Notes: generated by a model not told the origin, from the sequence alone. A stretch of DNA of 64,000 nucleotides from JAGWBF01 sp963663025 (GCA_963663025.1 OY760073.1:2290650-2354649), one strand, 5' to 3'. Numbered from the stretch's first letter, positions 1-10,882 are shown. Translations and numbers: made by a program.

Positions 1-952
1 TCTCGGCGAACTGGAGCATCTGGTCCTGGAAGCCCGACAGGGGGCACAAGGGTGTGGCGATTATCCAGGTTGCCCCTGAGTCCACAAACTCGCGCACTTT
101 GCTGATGCACTCCTCGGGGCTACCCAGCGCGGCGGCCTGCCCCACCAGGTCCTCGGTGGGGGCTTGACCGGTGGTGCTCTGCTTGTCGGGACGCAGTTCC
201 ACTGCAGCTTCCGCCTCGGCTGCGGCCCTGCCCCGGTCTGCATTGATGTTGAAGCCTACCTCGACAACCCAGTCGAAGCCGCTCTGAATGTCCCGGTTCA
301 CCTCTTGGGCATACTGCTGGACCAGGGGACGCTTCTCAGCAAACTCCGCAGGTGTGACCATGGGCACCGCCCATGCCTCACCGGAGCTGACGGCGCGGCG
401 GAGGGCAGAGTCATGGCGACCATTCACCCATGTGGGAATGGAGTTCGCGACCGACTTCCTGAGAGTCATGTTCAGGTTGGTCGTCTTGTTGAACTCGCCC
501 TCGAAGGAGACGTCATCCTCGGTCCACAGCTTGGCAACCAAATCCATGCCCTCGGTGTTTCTCATGGGGCGCTCGGGGAGGGCGACATTCACCGCCTCCA
601 GCTCCACAGGGTATCCGAATCCCGAGGCTGTGCAGAAGATGGCGCGTCCGTTGGAGATATGGTGGACACTGAGCATCATGCTGCCCACGATGGACGCGTT
701 GTACAGGGGCATTGCCAGGGGATAAGGCCCCAGCTTGACCCGGTTGGTCACCGCTGCCGCTGCTGCCAGGAAGGGGAAGGCGTTGATGGACGGCGCCAAT
801 CCCTCGGGCGGGCTCGAAATGTGATCGCTGGTGTGTATGGAATCGTAACCTGCCTCCTCCGCACCGCGGGCCATGGCCAGAAGCTCGCTGCCTGAAGGCA
901 GGCCCTGGGTCCACGTACCACCCATCAGAACGCCAAATTTCGTATCGGGCAT
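1..952 (-). CDS. LLM class flavin-dependent oxidoreductase (3' end cut by window edge)
   Basis: Luciferase-like monooxygenase, a TIM-barrel enzyme that uses FMN or F420. About 317 codons are open from ATG at 952 down to the left edge, close to the usual family length of ~320, so only a few C-terminal residues are missing. Visible landmarks are N-terminal KFGVL, SDHISSP near residue 44, a LAAAAAVT helix, and the C-terminal SGATWIIATPL segment typical of the family. GAGGAG lies just upstream of the ATG and a clear promoter sits at 1000-1027. It is a distant paralogue of the enzyme at 56574-57524. The substrate cannot be told from sequence. Confidence 0.85.
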   Translation of the reverse strand, partial: MPDTKFGVLMGGTWTQGLPSGSELLAMARGAEEAGYDSIHTSDHISSPPEGLAPSINAFPFLAAAAAVTNRVKLGPYPLAMPLYNASIVGSMMLSVHHISNGRAIFCTASGFGYPVELEAVNVALPERPMRNTEGMDLVAKLWTEDDVSFEGEFNKTTNLNMTLRKSVANSIPTWVNGRHDSALRRAVSSGEAWAVPMVTPAEFAEKRPLVQQYAQEVNRDIQSGFDWVVEVGFNINADRGRAAAEAEAAVELRPDKQSTTGQAPTEDLVGQAAALGSPEECISKVREFVDSGATWIIATPLCPLSGFQDQMLQFAE

Positions 953-999
953 GTTTCTACTCCTCTGCTTTGGTCGGATTGGCCGGAAAGAACAAGGGA

Positions 1000-1027
1000 A
1001 GTATATCTTCCTACGGGATAAAGTCAA
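1000..1027 (-). promoter_or_regulatory. Sigma70-type promoter for the LLM oxidoreductase
   Basis: On the minus strand TTGACT (1027-1022) is followed by a 16-nt spacer and TATACT (1005-1000). Transcription would start near 993, giving a leader of about 40 nt with a GAGGAG ribosome site. Confidence 0.6.
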
Positions 1028-1128
1028 CGCGAATCAGGCTGGCCGGACGTTCCCTCGCCCGCTCCAGGAAGCTGTTCCAGCGGCGCATGGGGGACGATCA
1101 GGGGGGAGCTTCGGCGGGCCTCGAGAGC

Positions 1129-2451
1129 CTATCCGCCCCCGGGGTAGATGGCGGTGTCGGGATTGAATGCGGCCCAGGCAAACCAGAAGTGATTGCCATG
1201 GACGATGGGGGCCAGCATCTTGCCGGCCAGCTCCCCGTCAACAGCATGTCCCAGGATGTTCCACGTGCTGCCCGTCTGGTCATCGACAATGCGTCCGTCT
1301 TCGTGGCGGAAAGTCAGTGTCCTGCCATCCAGAACGGGGTCAAACACCCCGGTGGCGCCTACATCCCTGGAGAAGGCGAACAGGTCCGAGTCGAGGGCAG
1401 ACCTTGTTCCGTCCTGGAAGAAGACCACGATCTCCATGCCTCCGACCCGGTGGCTAATGACACGCTCCTCCTCCAGGGTAGAGAAGGGGAATGCCGTAGC
1501 TGCGTCGTCGATGGTCACGGCAACGACCCTCTCCTTGGGACGCAGTCGCCCGTCGCTCTCCCCGTCGAACAGGAAGGGATCGGTGCTTGGGAGGTCGTAC
1601 TGAGGGTAGGGATTGGTCCCGTACTCCCGGCGAAAGCCGGTGTCGTGGGAAAGCGCCATGCCGTCGGGGTAGGCATCCTTGAAGTCCTGCCAGGAAATGA
1701 TGGGGGCGGACAAGAAGGTCAGCTGCCGTCCCGCAAGGGCGCCAACCACAGCCTCCCCGGTGAACTGCTGCCACCAGGACCTCGTCTGACGGTCGTACAT
1801 CACAAGGTCGCTGTTGCGCAGGTTGCCCGTCGTGCCAAAGTCCAGCACCTCGCCCTCCAGGGTGCGTTCGAAGGCTATGGCCGAGTTGCAGAGGGGGCAG
1901 TAGGTGATCACCACCGGCACCCCCGCAACCACATCGTTCACGATCTCGTGGTAGATCAGGATCTGCAGCGGGTACGCCCGCGCATCGCCGTCCATCTCGA
2001 AAGCCATCACCGGCTCTTCGTTGTCCAGGTGGAAATTGGCCTCGTTGGGGGTGACGAACTTGGGATTGTCGATAGGCGGGATGCGGTCGGGGGGTGGGCC
2101 TCCCGATCTGAACTCGTTCAGAGGGACCGTGTGCCGGCTGAAGTCCGTGTCGCGCCAGTAGCTGGTGTTGAAACGCGCATCCTCCAGGGCCTTCTCGTAG
2201 TCAGGGTCTGGCTCCACCAGGGGTTTGAAGGCCGGAGTGGTCGGAGGAGCAGCCGTTTCGCCAGGAGAGCCGGTCGCTTCCGGGTCCTGTGTGGCAGGCG
2301 CCCCTCTCGTCTCTGTGGCAGCTTCCGTAGCGGCAGATCCCTCCGGGGTATCGTCCGACCCGCACCCGACCGTAGCGGCGGTCACAGCCACGCTAATACC
2401 AACGGCCAGGATAGCTCGCAATAACCCGCTCTTGGCTCCTCTGTCATGCAC
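1129..2451 (-). CDS. DUF3179 domain-containing lipoprotein
   Basis: Exported protein of unknown biochemical function. The chosen GTG start at 2451 puts a short basic N-terminus before a hydrophobic stretch ending in a lipobox (ATVGC). A Ser/Thr/Pro/Glu-rich linker follows, then the DUF3179 domain with its signature TYCPLCNSAIAF, FGTTGNLRNSDLVMYDR and SWWQQFTGEA elements. A longer in-frame ATG at 2559 exists but would bury the signal peptide 36 residues inside. Length is 440 aa. DUF3179 proteins are common in Chloroflexota and haloarchaea. The paired cysteines (CPLC) hint at metal or redox chemistry, but that is speculation. Confidence 0.85.
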   Translation of the reverse strand: MHDRGAKSGLLRAILAVGISVAVTAATVGCGSDDTPEGSAATEAATETRGAPATQDPEATGSPGETAAPPTTPAFKPLVEPDPDYEKALEDARFNTSYWRDTDFSRHTVPLNEFRSGGPPPDRIPPIDNPKFVTPNEANFHLDNEEPVMAFEMDGDARAYPLQILIYHEIVNDVVAGVPVVITYCPLCNSAIAFERTLEGEVLDFGTTGNLRNSDLVMYDRQTRSWWQQFTGEAVVGALAGRQLTFLSAPIISWQDFKDAYPDGMALSHDTGFRREYGTNPYPQYDLPSTDPFLFDGESDGRLRPKERVVAVTIDDAATAFPFSTLEEERVISHRVGGMEIVVFFQDGTRSALDSDLFAFSRDVGATGVFDPVLDGRTLTFRHEDGRIVDDQTGSTWNILGHAVDGELAGKMLAPIVHGNHFWFAWAAFNPDTAIYPGGG

Positions 2452-2596
2452 TTGACCCGTACCTACCTTCGGCCCAATCTGCAAAAAAGGGTACTTCGTT
2501 GACTTCGTTGCGTCCAGATGGGTACGATACCCCTGCATTCGATGCTCCCAGCACAGCATCCTTGATCAATCGCCAGCCCCGGAGGTGCGTGGAGAG

Positions 2597-4063
<1,467 letters not shown>

Positions 4064-4064
4064 A

Positions 4065-4814
4065 CTAGCCGGGCTGATACCCCAGGGAGCGCAGGTATTC
4101 CAGGTCTTCCTTCGCCAAGTCCGCCGTCTCCAGGAGGTCGGGGCGGCTCTGTAGAGTCCTCAGCAGGGACTGCCTTCTCCGCCAGCGGGATATCTCTCCA
4201 TGGTTGCCCGAAAGCAGCACCGGGGGCACCTCGGCGTCCCGGTAGCTCTGGGGTCGGGTGTATAGGGGATGCTGCAGTAAGCCGGTAGTCAACGAGTCCT
4301 CCGAAACGCTGTCCTCGGACCCCACGACCCCCGGGAGCAGGCGCACCACCGCATCCACCACAACCAGGGCGGCCAGCTCGCCTCCCGTCAGGATGTAGTC
4401 GCCGATGCTGATCTCATAGGTCGCCAAGTGCTCCCGCACACGCTCATCGACGCCACCGTAGTGGCCGCAGATGAGCACCATCCCGGACTTGCCTGCCAGC
4501 TCCTCGGCCATCGACTGGGAGAAGACCCGCCCTTGGGGCGAGAGGAGGATGATGGGCACATCTTTGCTATCTGCCGAGGCAAGGCCCTCCAGGGCGGCTT
4601 CCGCCCCTGCAAATATGGGCTCTGGCTTCATCACCATGCCGGGGCCGCCGCCGTACTGGTAGTCGTCGGCCGTCCTGTGAGGGTCGGTGGCGTACTCCCG
4701 GATATCGTCGATGGACACGCTTACGAGCCCGCTTTCCAAGGCACGGCCGATCATGCTGGTGTGCAGGGGAGCATGGAACAGGTCGGGGAACAGGGTCAGG
4801 ATGTGAATCTTCAT
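4065..4814 (-). CDS. trmD: tRNA (guanine-37-N1)-methyltransferase TrmD
   Basis: Methylates G37 of tRNAs reading CNN codons using S-adenosylmethionine and prevents frameshifting; tRNA-Pro(CGG) at 40913 is a predicted substrate. Family signatures of the SPOUT fold are clear: N-terminal MKIHILTLFPDLF, DDYQYGGGPGMVM, the trefoil-knot SAM loop LICGHYGGVDERV, and SIGDYILTGGE. Length is 249 aa. It lies 25 nt downstream of mog and is probably co-transcribed with it. The usual rpsP-rimM-trmD-rplS order is broken here: rplS is 3 kb away on the other strand. Confidence 0.95.
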   Translation of the reverse strand: MKIHILTLFPDLFHAPLHTSMIGRALESGLVSVSIDDIREYATDPHRTADDYQYGGGPGMVMKPEPIFAGAEAALEGLASADSKDVPIILLSPQGRVFSQSMAEELAGKSGMVLICGHYGGVDERVREHLATYEISIGDYILTGGELAALVVVDAVVRLLPGVVGSEDSVSEDSLTTGLLQHPLYTRPQSYRDAEVPPVLLSGNHGEISRWRRRQSLLRTLQSRPDLLETADLAKEDLEYLRSLGYQPG

Positions 4815-4839
4815 CGCATGACGCCGGAAGTAGGGGTGC

Positions 4840-5358
4840 TCAGTTGGGAGCGCCCCCCTGACCCGGAGGGTTGGTTGGGTGCCCTTGGGAATCGCCCCGG
4901 AGGAGCTGGATGGCATGGGGCAGGACGGGCAGGACAACCTCCAGGCACTCCACGACACCTTTGGGGCTGCCGGGGAGGGCAACTATGAGGGTGCCGCCCC
5001 GGGTACCAGCCACAGACCGGCTGAGCATTGCCATGGGTGTCTTGCTCAGGGTGCCGGACCTCATAGCCTCCGCCAAGCCGGGCACCTCCCTGTCGAACAC
5101 CATCCTGCAGGCCTCGGGGGTCAGGTCCGTGAGGGCCACGCCGGTGCCTCCCGTGGTCACGATCAGGTCGAGCCCGTCGTCGTCGGCCCAGCTCTTGAGC
5201 CGGTCGGTGATCATGCCGGTGTCGTCGGAGACGATCTCGTAGCGCACCCGCTCGTAGTCGGGAGCGGCCAGCATCCTGGATATAGCCTCCCCGCTGGTAT
5301 CTTCGCGCTGGCCATGGAACCCCGCGGTGCTGATGGTAAGTATACCCAGCTTGAACAA
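4840..5358 (-). CDS. mog: Molybdenum cofactor biosynthesis protein, MogA/MoaB family
   Basis: Predicted molybdopterin adenylyltransferase, which activates molybdopterin before molybdate insertion. The family signature TTGGTGVALTDLTPEA is present, with SDDTGMI upstream and LPGSPKGV in the C-terminal third. Length of 172 aa fits single-domain MogA/MoaB. The start is a TTG at 5358, supported by the conserved FKLGILTIS beginning and a promoter at 5391-5419. It is the first gene of a likely mog-trmD operon. No other Moco genes are seen nearby. Confidence 0.88.
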   Translation of the reverse strand: MFKLGILTISTAGFHGQREDTSGEAISRMLAAPDYERVRYEIVSDDTGMITDRLKSWADDDGLDLIVTTGGTGVALTDLTPEACRMVFDREVPGLAEAMRSGTLSKTPMAMLSRSVAGTRGGTLIVALPGSPKGVVECLEVVLPVLPHAIQLLRGDSQGHPTNPPGQGGAPN

Positions 5359-5390
5359 GTGTGCCCCCGGGCGGTCTTGGTAGTGATTTC

Positions 5391-5419
5391 ATGTTAGGAA
5401 GCCAGCTAGGGGCTGTCAA
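5391..5419 (-). promoter_or_regulatory. Sigma70-type promoter for mog-trmD
   Basis: On the minus strand TTGACA (5419-5414), a 17-nt spacer and TAACAT (5396-5391) lie 33 nt before the TTG start. The divergent gene at 5487 may use a weaker TTTCCA/TATCCT pair at 5432-5460. Confidence 0.62.
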
Positions 5420-5486
5420 CCCAAGCGCGACTTTCCATTCCGAGGTCGGGAGAGTATCCTACGGAAATCCCATACGGAGGTGCCGC

Positions 5487-7223
5487 TTGCCTCCAAGGGG
5501 CATATCGTCCTACCGGCCGGCGGTCATGGGCACCGAGCACATGATCGCCACGGGCAACTACCTGGCCACGTCCGCCGGCTTCCAGGTGCTCCAGCAGGGT
5601 GGCAACGCCATCGATGCGGGGGCGGCCTCGGGCATCGCCCTGAATATCACGATCGCCGAGCAGACCAACATCGCCGGCGTCGCTCCCATCATGGTGTATA
5701 TGGCCGACACCGGCGAGGTGCACAGCATCACCGGCGTGGGTCCATGGGCTAAGGCCGCCGAACTGGACAGCTACATCAAGAGGTTCGGGGGCACGATTCC
5801 ACGCGGGATGGCCCGGGCCGTGGTTCCCGCGGCCTGCGATGCCTGGCTCACCGCCTTGGAGCGCTTCGGCACGATGTCCTTAGAGCAGGTTGTAGCGCCG
5901 TCAATCGAGCTGTGCGAAAGGGGCCTGCCCGTCACTCGCAGGATGGAGCGGATCATCGAGATGCAACAGGAGTTCATCTCCGAGCATCCCACCTCCAGCT
6001 CCATATTCATGCCAGGAGGCAGGTGCCCCCGGCTTGGAGAGCGCCTTCGCCAGGAGGATATGGGACGCACCTTCCGGAGGATGGTCGAGGCCGAGCGAGG
6101 GAGCGCCCACAAGGGCCGGGAGCAGGCCATACGGGCTGCGAGAGACCTGTTCTACAAGGGAGAGATCGCCGAGGAGATGGTGCGCTTCTGCCAGGAGCAG
6201 GGCGGCCTCCTGGAAATGGATGACCTGGCTGGTTACCGGGCACAGGTGGAAACTCCCCCATCAACCAACTATCGCGGCTACACCGTGTACACCAACGGAC
6301 CGTGGTGCCAGGGCCCGGCCCTGGTGCAGGTGCTGAACCTGCTGGAGGGGTTCGACCTTCAGGCAATGGGCCACAACTCGGCCCAGTACGTGCACACCCT
6401 TGCCGAGGCCATAAAGGTGGCCTTTGCGGACCGCCACCAGTACTATGGCGACCCGGACATCATCGAGGTGCCTATCGCCGGCCTGACGACCAAGGAGTAT
6501 GCGGACCACAGGAGGGGAGGGATAGACCCCAAGGCTGCATGGCCCGAAATGCCCCCTCCAGGTAACCCATGGCCCTTCGAAGGTAAGAACAGGACTGTGA
6601 CCGCCATTCCCGCGGTGCCCAAGTCAGGACTCCCGGAACCCGACACCGCCTACACCTGCGTGGTGGACAGATGGGGCAACGCCTTCTCGGCCACGCCCAG
6701 CGACGCCTTTACCAGCACACCCATCGTGCCGGGGGTCGGCGTGTCCATATCTGGTCGTGGCGGTCAATCCTGGCTAGACCCCGAAAACCCCAACTGCCTG
6801 GGCCCCGGCAAGCGCCCCCGCATGACCCCCTGCGCGGCCATGGTGCTCAAGGACGGACGCCTATTCATGCCCTTCGGTAGCCCCGGTGAGGATATGCAGG
6901 TACAGGCCCAGGTGCAGGTGCTCCTGAACATAGTGGAGTTCGGCTTTGACCCCCAGCAGGCTGTGGAGGAGCCCCGCTTCCGTAGCACCAGCTTCCCCAG
7001 CTCCGGCTGGCCCCATCTCTATGCCCCTGGCGAGCTTAGCGTGGAGGGCCGCATGGATGGGGATGTGGTGCGGACCCTCCTTGACTTGGGGCACAAGGTA
7101 AATGTGCGGGACGACTGGATGCTCATAGCTGGAAGCCCCTGCGCCATCGTGGTTGACCATGAGCGGGGCGCCCTGATCGCCGGCGCGGCCCCCCACCGAG
7201 AAAGCTATGCCATCGGCTGGTAG
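5487..7223 (+). CDS. Gamma-glutamyltransferase family protein (first copy)
   Basis: Ntn-hydrolase related to gamma-glutamyltranspeptidase, which self-cleaves and transfers or hydrolyses gamma-glutamyl groups. Seen are the N-terminal QQGGNAIDAGAAS motif, and DTAYTCVVD where the Thr near residue 387 aligns with the catalytic nucleophile. The C-terminal MVLKDGRLFMPFGSPG region corresponds to the usual glycine-rich oxyanion segment. A TTG start at 5487 is chosen because GGAGG at 5476-5480 is 6 nt upstream and in frame. There is no signal peptide, so the protein is probably cytoplasmic, unlike classical periplasmic GGT. Length is 578 aa. A paralogue lies at 54053-55699. The substrate is unknown; many such proteins are cephalosporin- or amide-acylase-like. 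Confidence 0.87.
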   Translation: MPPRGISSYRPAVMGTEHMIATGNYLATSAGFQVLQQGGNAIDAGAASGIALNITIAEQTNIAGVAPIMVYMADTGEVHSITGVGPWAKAAELDSYIKRFGGTIPRGMARAVVPAACDAWLTALERFGTMSLEQVVAPSIELCERGLPVTRRMERIIEMQQEFISEHPTSSSIFMPGGRCPRLGERLRQEDMGRTFRRMVEAERGSAHKGREQAIRAARDLFYKGEIAEEMVRFCQEQGGLLEMDDLAGYRAQVETPPSTNYRGYTVYTNGPWCQGPALVQVLNLLEGFDLQAMGHNSAQYVHTLAEAIKVAFADRHQYYGDPDIIEVPIAGLTTKEYADHRRGGIDPKAAWPEMPPPGNPWPFEGKNRTVTAIPAVPKSGLPEPDTAYTCVVDRWGNAFSATPSDAFTSTPIVPGVGVSISGRGGQSWLDPENPNCLGPGKRPRMTPCAAMVLKDGRLFMPFGSPGEDMQVQAQVQVLLNIVEFGFDPQQAVEEPRFRSTSFPSSGWPHLYAPGELSVEGRMDGDVVRTLLDLGHKVNVRDDWMLIAGSPCAIVVDHERGALIAGAAPHRESYAIGW

Positions 7224-7259
7224 AATATTAGGTAACAGGATGTTGGGGATGCCTCTTCA

Positions 7260-7805
7260 ATGACCAAATCGATGAACAGACTGCGCCTGGCAGGCTGTAT
7301 GCTGATGGTCGTCTCTGTCTTCATGGCGGCCGGGGCCTGCGGAGGGTCCAGCAAAGCCGAGCCGGCGCCCAGCTTCAGCTTCCCGGCCTTCGGCAACGAG
7401 AACCATGAAGCTGGCGAGGAGATCAGCCTCGCCAGCTTTACCGATCAGATGGTGGTGGTCAACTTCTGGTACCCGTCCTGTGCGCCCTGCCGTGAGGAGA
7501 TGCCCGACCTGGAAGAAGCATCCCACAAGTACCGGGACGACGGTGTGGTCATTGTCGGCATCCAGCTTGTGGATGTGGACCCGGCAGAGGAAGGCCAGAA
7601 GTTCATCAATGAACTGGGCATCACCTACGCCATCGGACCCGACCCTGACGGCGACATCTTCAAAGAGTACGATGTGATCAGCTTTCCCACCACCTTCTTC
7701 TTGGACCGCGACCACAACATCGTGCGCAAGTTCGGGGGCTTCCTCTCCGCCGATGCCCTGGAGGAGCAGATACAGGACATGCTCGCCGCAGACAAGGCCG
7801 GGTAG
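7260..7805 (+). CDS. TlpA/ResA-like thioredoxin-fold lipoprotein
   Basis: Membrane-anchored, extracytoplasmic thiol-disulfide oxidoreductase. The N-terminus has a signal peptide ending in lipobox AGAC (Cys near residue 27). An AhpC/TSA-Redoxin domain follows with the catalytic CAPC motif in FWYPSCAPCREEMP, and a cis-proline region SFPTTFFLDRD. Length is 181 aa. ATG 7260 is used; ATG 7272 is an equally plausible start. The role may be cytochrome c maturation or general disulfide reduction, but no ccm genes are adjacent. Confidence 0.88.
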   Translation: MTKSMNRLRLAGCMLMVVSVFMAAGACGGSSKAEPAPSFSFPAFGNENHEAGEEISLASFTDQMVVVNFWYPSCAPCREEMPDLEEASHKYRDDGVVIVGIQLVDVDPAEEGQKFINELGITYAIGPDPDGDIFKEYDVISFPTTFFLDRDHNIVRKFGGFLSADALEEQIQDMLAADKAG

Positions 7806-7807
7806 CC

Positions 7808-7836
7808 TTGCTTCTAGGGAAGTATCCCTGTAGAAT
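7808..7836 (+). promoter_or_regulatory. Sigma70-type promoter for rplS
   Basis: TTGCTT (7808-7813), a 17-nt spacer and TAGAAT (7831-7836) lie 40 nt before the rplS start. Confidence 0.5.
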
Positions 7837-7875
7837 ATCCCGTTGAAAGCCAATCACAAGGAACGCTAGAAGACC

Positions 7876-8247
7876 ATGGACGCACGCGCGCTAGTCAACG
7901 TTACATCCAACCCCAAGGTGCAGGAGTTCCTCCCCGGAGATACAGTTAAGGTGAACTTCCGGGTCCGGGAGGGTGAAAGGGAACGCATCCAGGGGTTCCA
8001 GGGTGTCGTCATCCGCCGGCGGGAAGGCGGCATTGGAGCGACCTTCACCGTCCGCAGGGTTACATACAACGTCGGGGTGGAGCGCACCTTCCCCCTGCAC
8101 TCTCCGCTGCTGGACTCGGTAGAGGTCGTCCGGCAAGGCGCGGTCCGCCGGGCCAAGCTGTACTACCTGCGGGGCCTTTCGGGCAGAGCAGCCCGCATCA
8201 AGGAGCGATCCCAGTTCGGCCCCAAGGGCAAGAAGGGGTCCTCCTAG
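7876..8247 (+). CDS. rplS: 50S ribosomal protein L19
   Basis: Large-subunit protein located at the 30S-50S interface. Conserved features are the PGDTVKVNFRVREGERERIQ stretch, FQGVVIRRR, TVRRVTYNVGVERTFPLHSP and the Lys/Arg-rich C-terminus with KLYYLRGLSGRAARIKER. Length of 123 aa is typical. AAGGAA precedes the ATG. It is followed after 150 nt by priA, and it is separated from trmD, with which it normally forms an operon. Confidence 0.96.
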   Translation: MDARALVNVTSNPKVQEFLPGDTVKVNFRVREGERERIQGFQGVVIRRREGGIGATFTVRRVTYNVGVERTFPLHSPLLDSVEVVRQGAVRRAKLYYLRGLSGRAARIKERSQFGPKGKKGSS

Positions 8248-8400
8248 GACGAAGCCTGTAGGCATTCGGTCCCGGCCCCCAGACCTCTCCTCGCGGTTCT
8301 CCTCTAGAACCCCTTCCTTCCATCTCCTGACTCCAGGGAGCAGATGCCCCTTATACGTGTGCGCCTGCGCCACAGATCCTCCTGTGGTGGTTGGCAGGAT

Positions 8401-10827
8401 ATGAGCTTCGTTGAAGTTGCCGTCGATGCCCCCATGGGGCCCAACCGGACCCTTTCCTACTCCGTCCCAGCAGGCATGGATGCCGGACCGGGACACCTCG
8501 TGTGGGCGCCCCTGGGAAACAGGCTGGTCAAGGGAATCATCTTCGAGAAAGTCGCCCAGCCCGACTCCTACTACACCAAGGACATCCGGTCTGTCGTAGG
8601 CCCCTGCCCCCTCCTGGCCCAAGCCTCACTGGACCTAGCCCGGTGGATCAGCCGTCACTATCTTTCGTCTCTGTACGAAGCGGCAGCTCTGCACCTGCCC
8701 CACCAGTTTGAAGGCCAGGTGCGCTCCTACCTGCGCCGTTCCCCATCCCTGGACACCGACGGGCTCGGGGAGAACGAGCAGGTTGTGCTGACCAGGTTTG
8801 GTGATGCCGAAGAGATGGAGGACAAAGACCTGCTGGAAGGCCTGGGGAAGAGCTATGTCAGCGTCCTCCGGCGGATGCTGACCAGGGGGAATCTGGCCCG
8901 CCGCTGGGAGCTGCCCAGGCCCAGGGCCATCCACCGCACCGCCACCTATTTCCGCCTTCCCTCATCGTCCATGGAGGGTGCTGAAGTTTCGGCCCAGCTC
9001 CAGAAGCTTACTGGCAAAGCCTCCGCCCTGTACGCCTATCTGCGGGAAACCGGGGGACCCGTTCCCACAGTCACTGCCAACAAGAACTTCGGCGCCCCCG
9101 CAGTCAAGACGCTCCTCGAGATGGGCGCGGTTGGCCGGGAGTGGGTGCGCACCGAGGTGCGTCCTCCCGCCGAGCACTTGGCAGGCCTGGGAACGGAGAC
9201 TGTGGAGCATCTCACTCCCTACCAGGAAGAAGCCATCTCCTCCATTACTGGAGCTCTGGACGGCTTGTCCTCTGAAAGGCAGCACCTCCTCTACGGCGTA
9301 ACGGGAAGTGGCAAGACCGAAGTTTACCTCCGGGCATTGGAGCGGTGCGTGTCCCTGGGCAGGCAGGGCATATTCCTTGTGCCGGAGATCGCCCTCACCC
9401 CCCAGACATTGCACCGGCTCAACCAGCGCTTCCCAGGCAGGGTCGCGCTGCTGCATAGCCAGCTCACCCCGCGCCAGCGATTGGACCAGTGGTGGGGTAT
9501 CAAGCATGGCAGGTTCGACGTGGTGGTGGGCCCCCGCAGCGCCGTCTTCGCCCCAGTGCCCAAGCTGGGCCTCGTCGTGATGGACGAAGAGCACGAATGG
9601 GCCTACAAGCAGGTCGATGCCTCTCCCCGCTACCATGCCCGGGAGGCGGCCCTGAAACGGGCGGCCCTGGAGGGGGCGGTGTTTGTGGCTGGCAGCGCCA
9701 CCCCCGACGTGTGCACATACTTCCATGCTTCTAGGGGTGAGCTGGCCCTCCACGGCCTGCCTGAAAGAATCCCGGCCGGACCATCGTCCTCGCCGGGAAG
9801 CTTGGCAGAGGCCCAGGTGTGCGATATGCGGGAGGAGCTCAAGGCGGGCAACCGCAGCATCTTCAGCAGGGCGCTGGCCGACGGGCTGGCCGAGTGCCTG
9901 GGGCGCGGTGAGCAGGCCATCCTCTACCTGAACCGCCGGGGCGCCTCCACCATCATCCAGTGCAGGGACTGCGGCCACATTCTGAAGTGCCGCAGCTGCG
10001 GCTCCACCCTGACCTACCACACCACCGGCAGGAAGCTGCTGTGCCATCTTTGCAGCCGGGGTTCCAACCTGCGCCGCACATGCCCGAATTGCGGAAGCGA
10101 GCACATACGTTACCTGGGCCTGGGCACCCAGCGGGTTGTAGATGAGCTGGACACCCTCCTGCCGGGCATCCGGGCGCTCCGGTGGGACCGGGATGCCGCG
10201 CCCTCCGCCGAGGCCCATCAACGGATACTTGGTGAATACCTGGAGGGTGATGCACAGGTGCTGGTGGGCACCCAGATGATTGCCAAGGGCCTTCACCTGC
10301 CCAACGTCACCCTGGTTGGCGTGGTGCTGGCCGACGTGGGAATGAACCTGCCCGACTACCGGGCCGGGGAGCGCACCTTCCAGCTCCTATGCCAGGTCGC
10401 TGGCAGGGCCGGCAGGGGCGATGCCCCCGGCAGGGTGATCATCCAGACCTACAACCCGGAGCATTATGCCGTCGAGGCTGCCGCAGCCCAGGACTACCTG
10501 GAGATGTACCGCCGGGAGATAGACAACCGCCGGGAACTGCGCCAGCCCCCCTTCTGCGACCTGGTCAACATGGTGTACACCCACACCAATCCCGACCTGT
10601 GCCAGAAGGAGGCAGAGAGGCTGAAGCGGGCTTTTATCCGCAGGATAGACGCCGCCGGCCTTACAGACATCGATGTGCTGGGGCCTGCCCCTGCCTATCG
10701 GGAGCGCGTCCGGGGCCGGTTCCGCTGGCGCTTGACCCTTCGGGGACGGGACCTGCACAGCCTCATCGAAGGGATGGCGCTGCCCGAAGGCTGGACACTG
10801 GATGTGGACCCCATAAGCACCCTGTAG
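8401..10827 (+). CDS. priA: Primosomal protein N' (replication restart helicase PriA)
   Basis: Superfamily 2 3'-5' DNA helicase that reloads the replisome at collapsed forks. The domain order is as expected: N-terminal 3'BD (VEVAVDAPMGPNRTLSY), winged helix, helicase core with Walker A LLYGVTGSGKTEVY and the DEEH box, then a zinc-binding insert with paired Cys clusters (CRDCGHILKCRSCG and CHLC...CPNCGS), and the C-terminal domain. Length is 808 aa from ATG 8401. An upstream in-frame ATG at 8344 would add 19 non-conserved residues. Confidence 0.94.
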   Translation: MSFVEVAVDAPMGPNRTLSYSVPAGMDAGPGHLVWAPLGNRLVKGIIFEKVAQPDSYYTKDIRSVVGPCPLLAQASLDLARWISRHYLSSLYEAAALHLPHQFEGQVRSYLRRSPSLDTDGLGENEQVVLTRFGDAEEMEDKDLLEGLGKSYVSVLRRMLTRGNLARRWELPRPRAIHRTATYFRLPSSSMEGAEVSAQLQKLTGKASALYAYLRETGGPVPTVTANKNFGAPAVKTLLEMGAVGREWVRTEVRPPAEHLAGLGTETVEHLTPYQEEAISSITGALDGLSSERQHLLYGVTGSGKTEVYLRALERCVSLGRQGIFLVPEIALTPQTLHRLNQRFPGRVALLHSQLTPRQRLDQWWGIKHGRFDVVVGPRSAVFAPVPKLGLVVMDEEHEWAYKQVDASPRYHAREAALKRAALEGAVFVAGSATPDVCTYFHASRGELALHGLPERIPAGPSSSPGSLAEAQVCDMREELKAGNRSIFSRALADGLAECLGRGEQAILYLNRRGASTIIQCRDCGHILKCRSCGSTLTYHTTGRKLLCHLCSRGSNLRRTCPNCGSEHIRYLGLGTQRVVDELDTLLPGIRALRWDRDAAPSAEAHQRILGEYLEGDAQVLVGTQMIAKGLHLPNVTLVGVVLADVGMNLPDYRAGERTFQLLCQVAGRAGRGDAPGRVIIQTYNPEHYAVEAAAAQDYLEMYRREIDNRRELRQPPFCDLVNMVYTHTNPDLCQKEAERLKRAFIRRIDAAGLTDIDVLGPAPAYRERVRGRFRWRLTLRGRDLHSLIEGMALPEGWTLDVDPISTL

Positions 10828-10882
10828 CCGGCCTCTAGCCTTTTGGTCTGGTTTCCCCGAAAGCGCCGAATATCATAGCATC

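Noticed and set aside
164..895. Plus-strand frame of 243 codons
   Set aside because: It is antisense to the luciferase-like oxidoreductase, starts at a TTG without a ribosome site and has no recognisable family; such frames are expected at this GC.
970..2424. 484-codon plus-strand frame
   Set aside because: Antisense shadow of the DUF3179 gene, lacking any motif.
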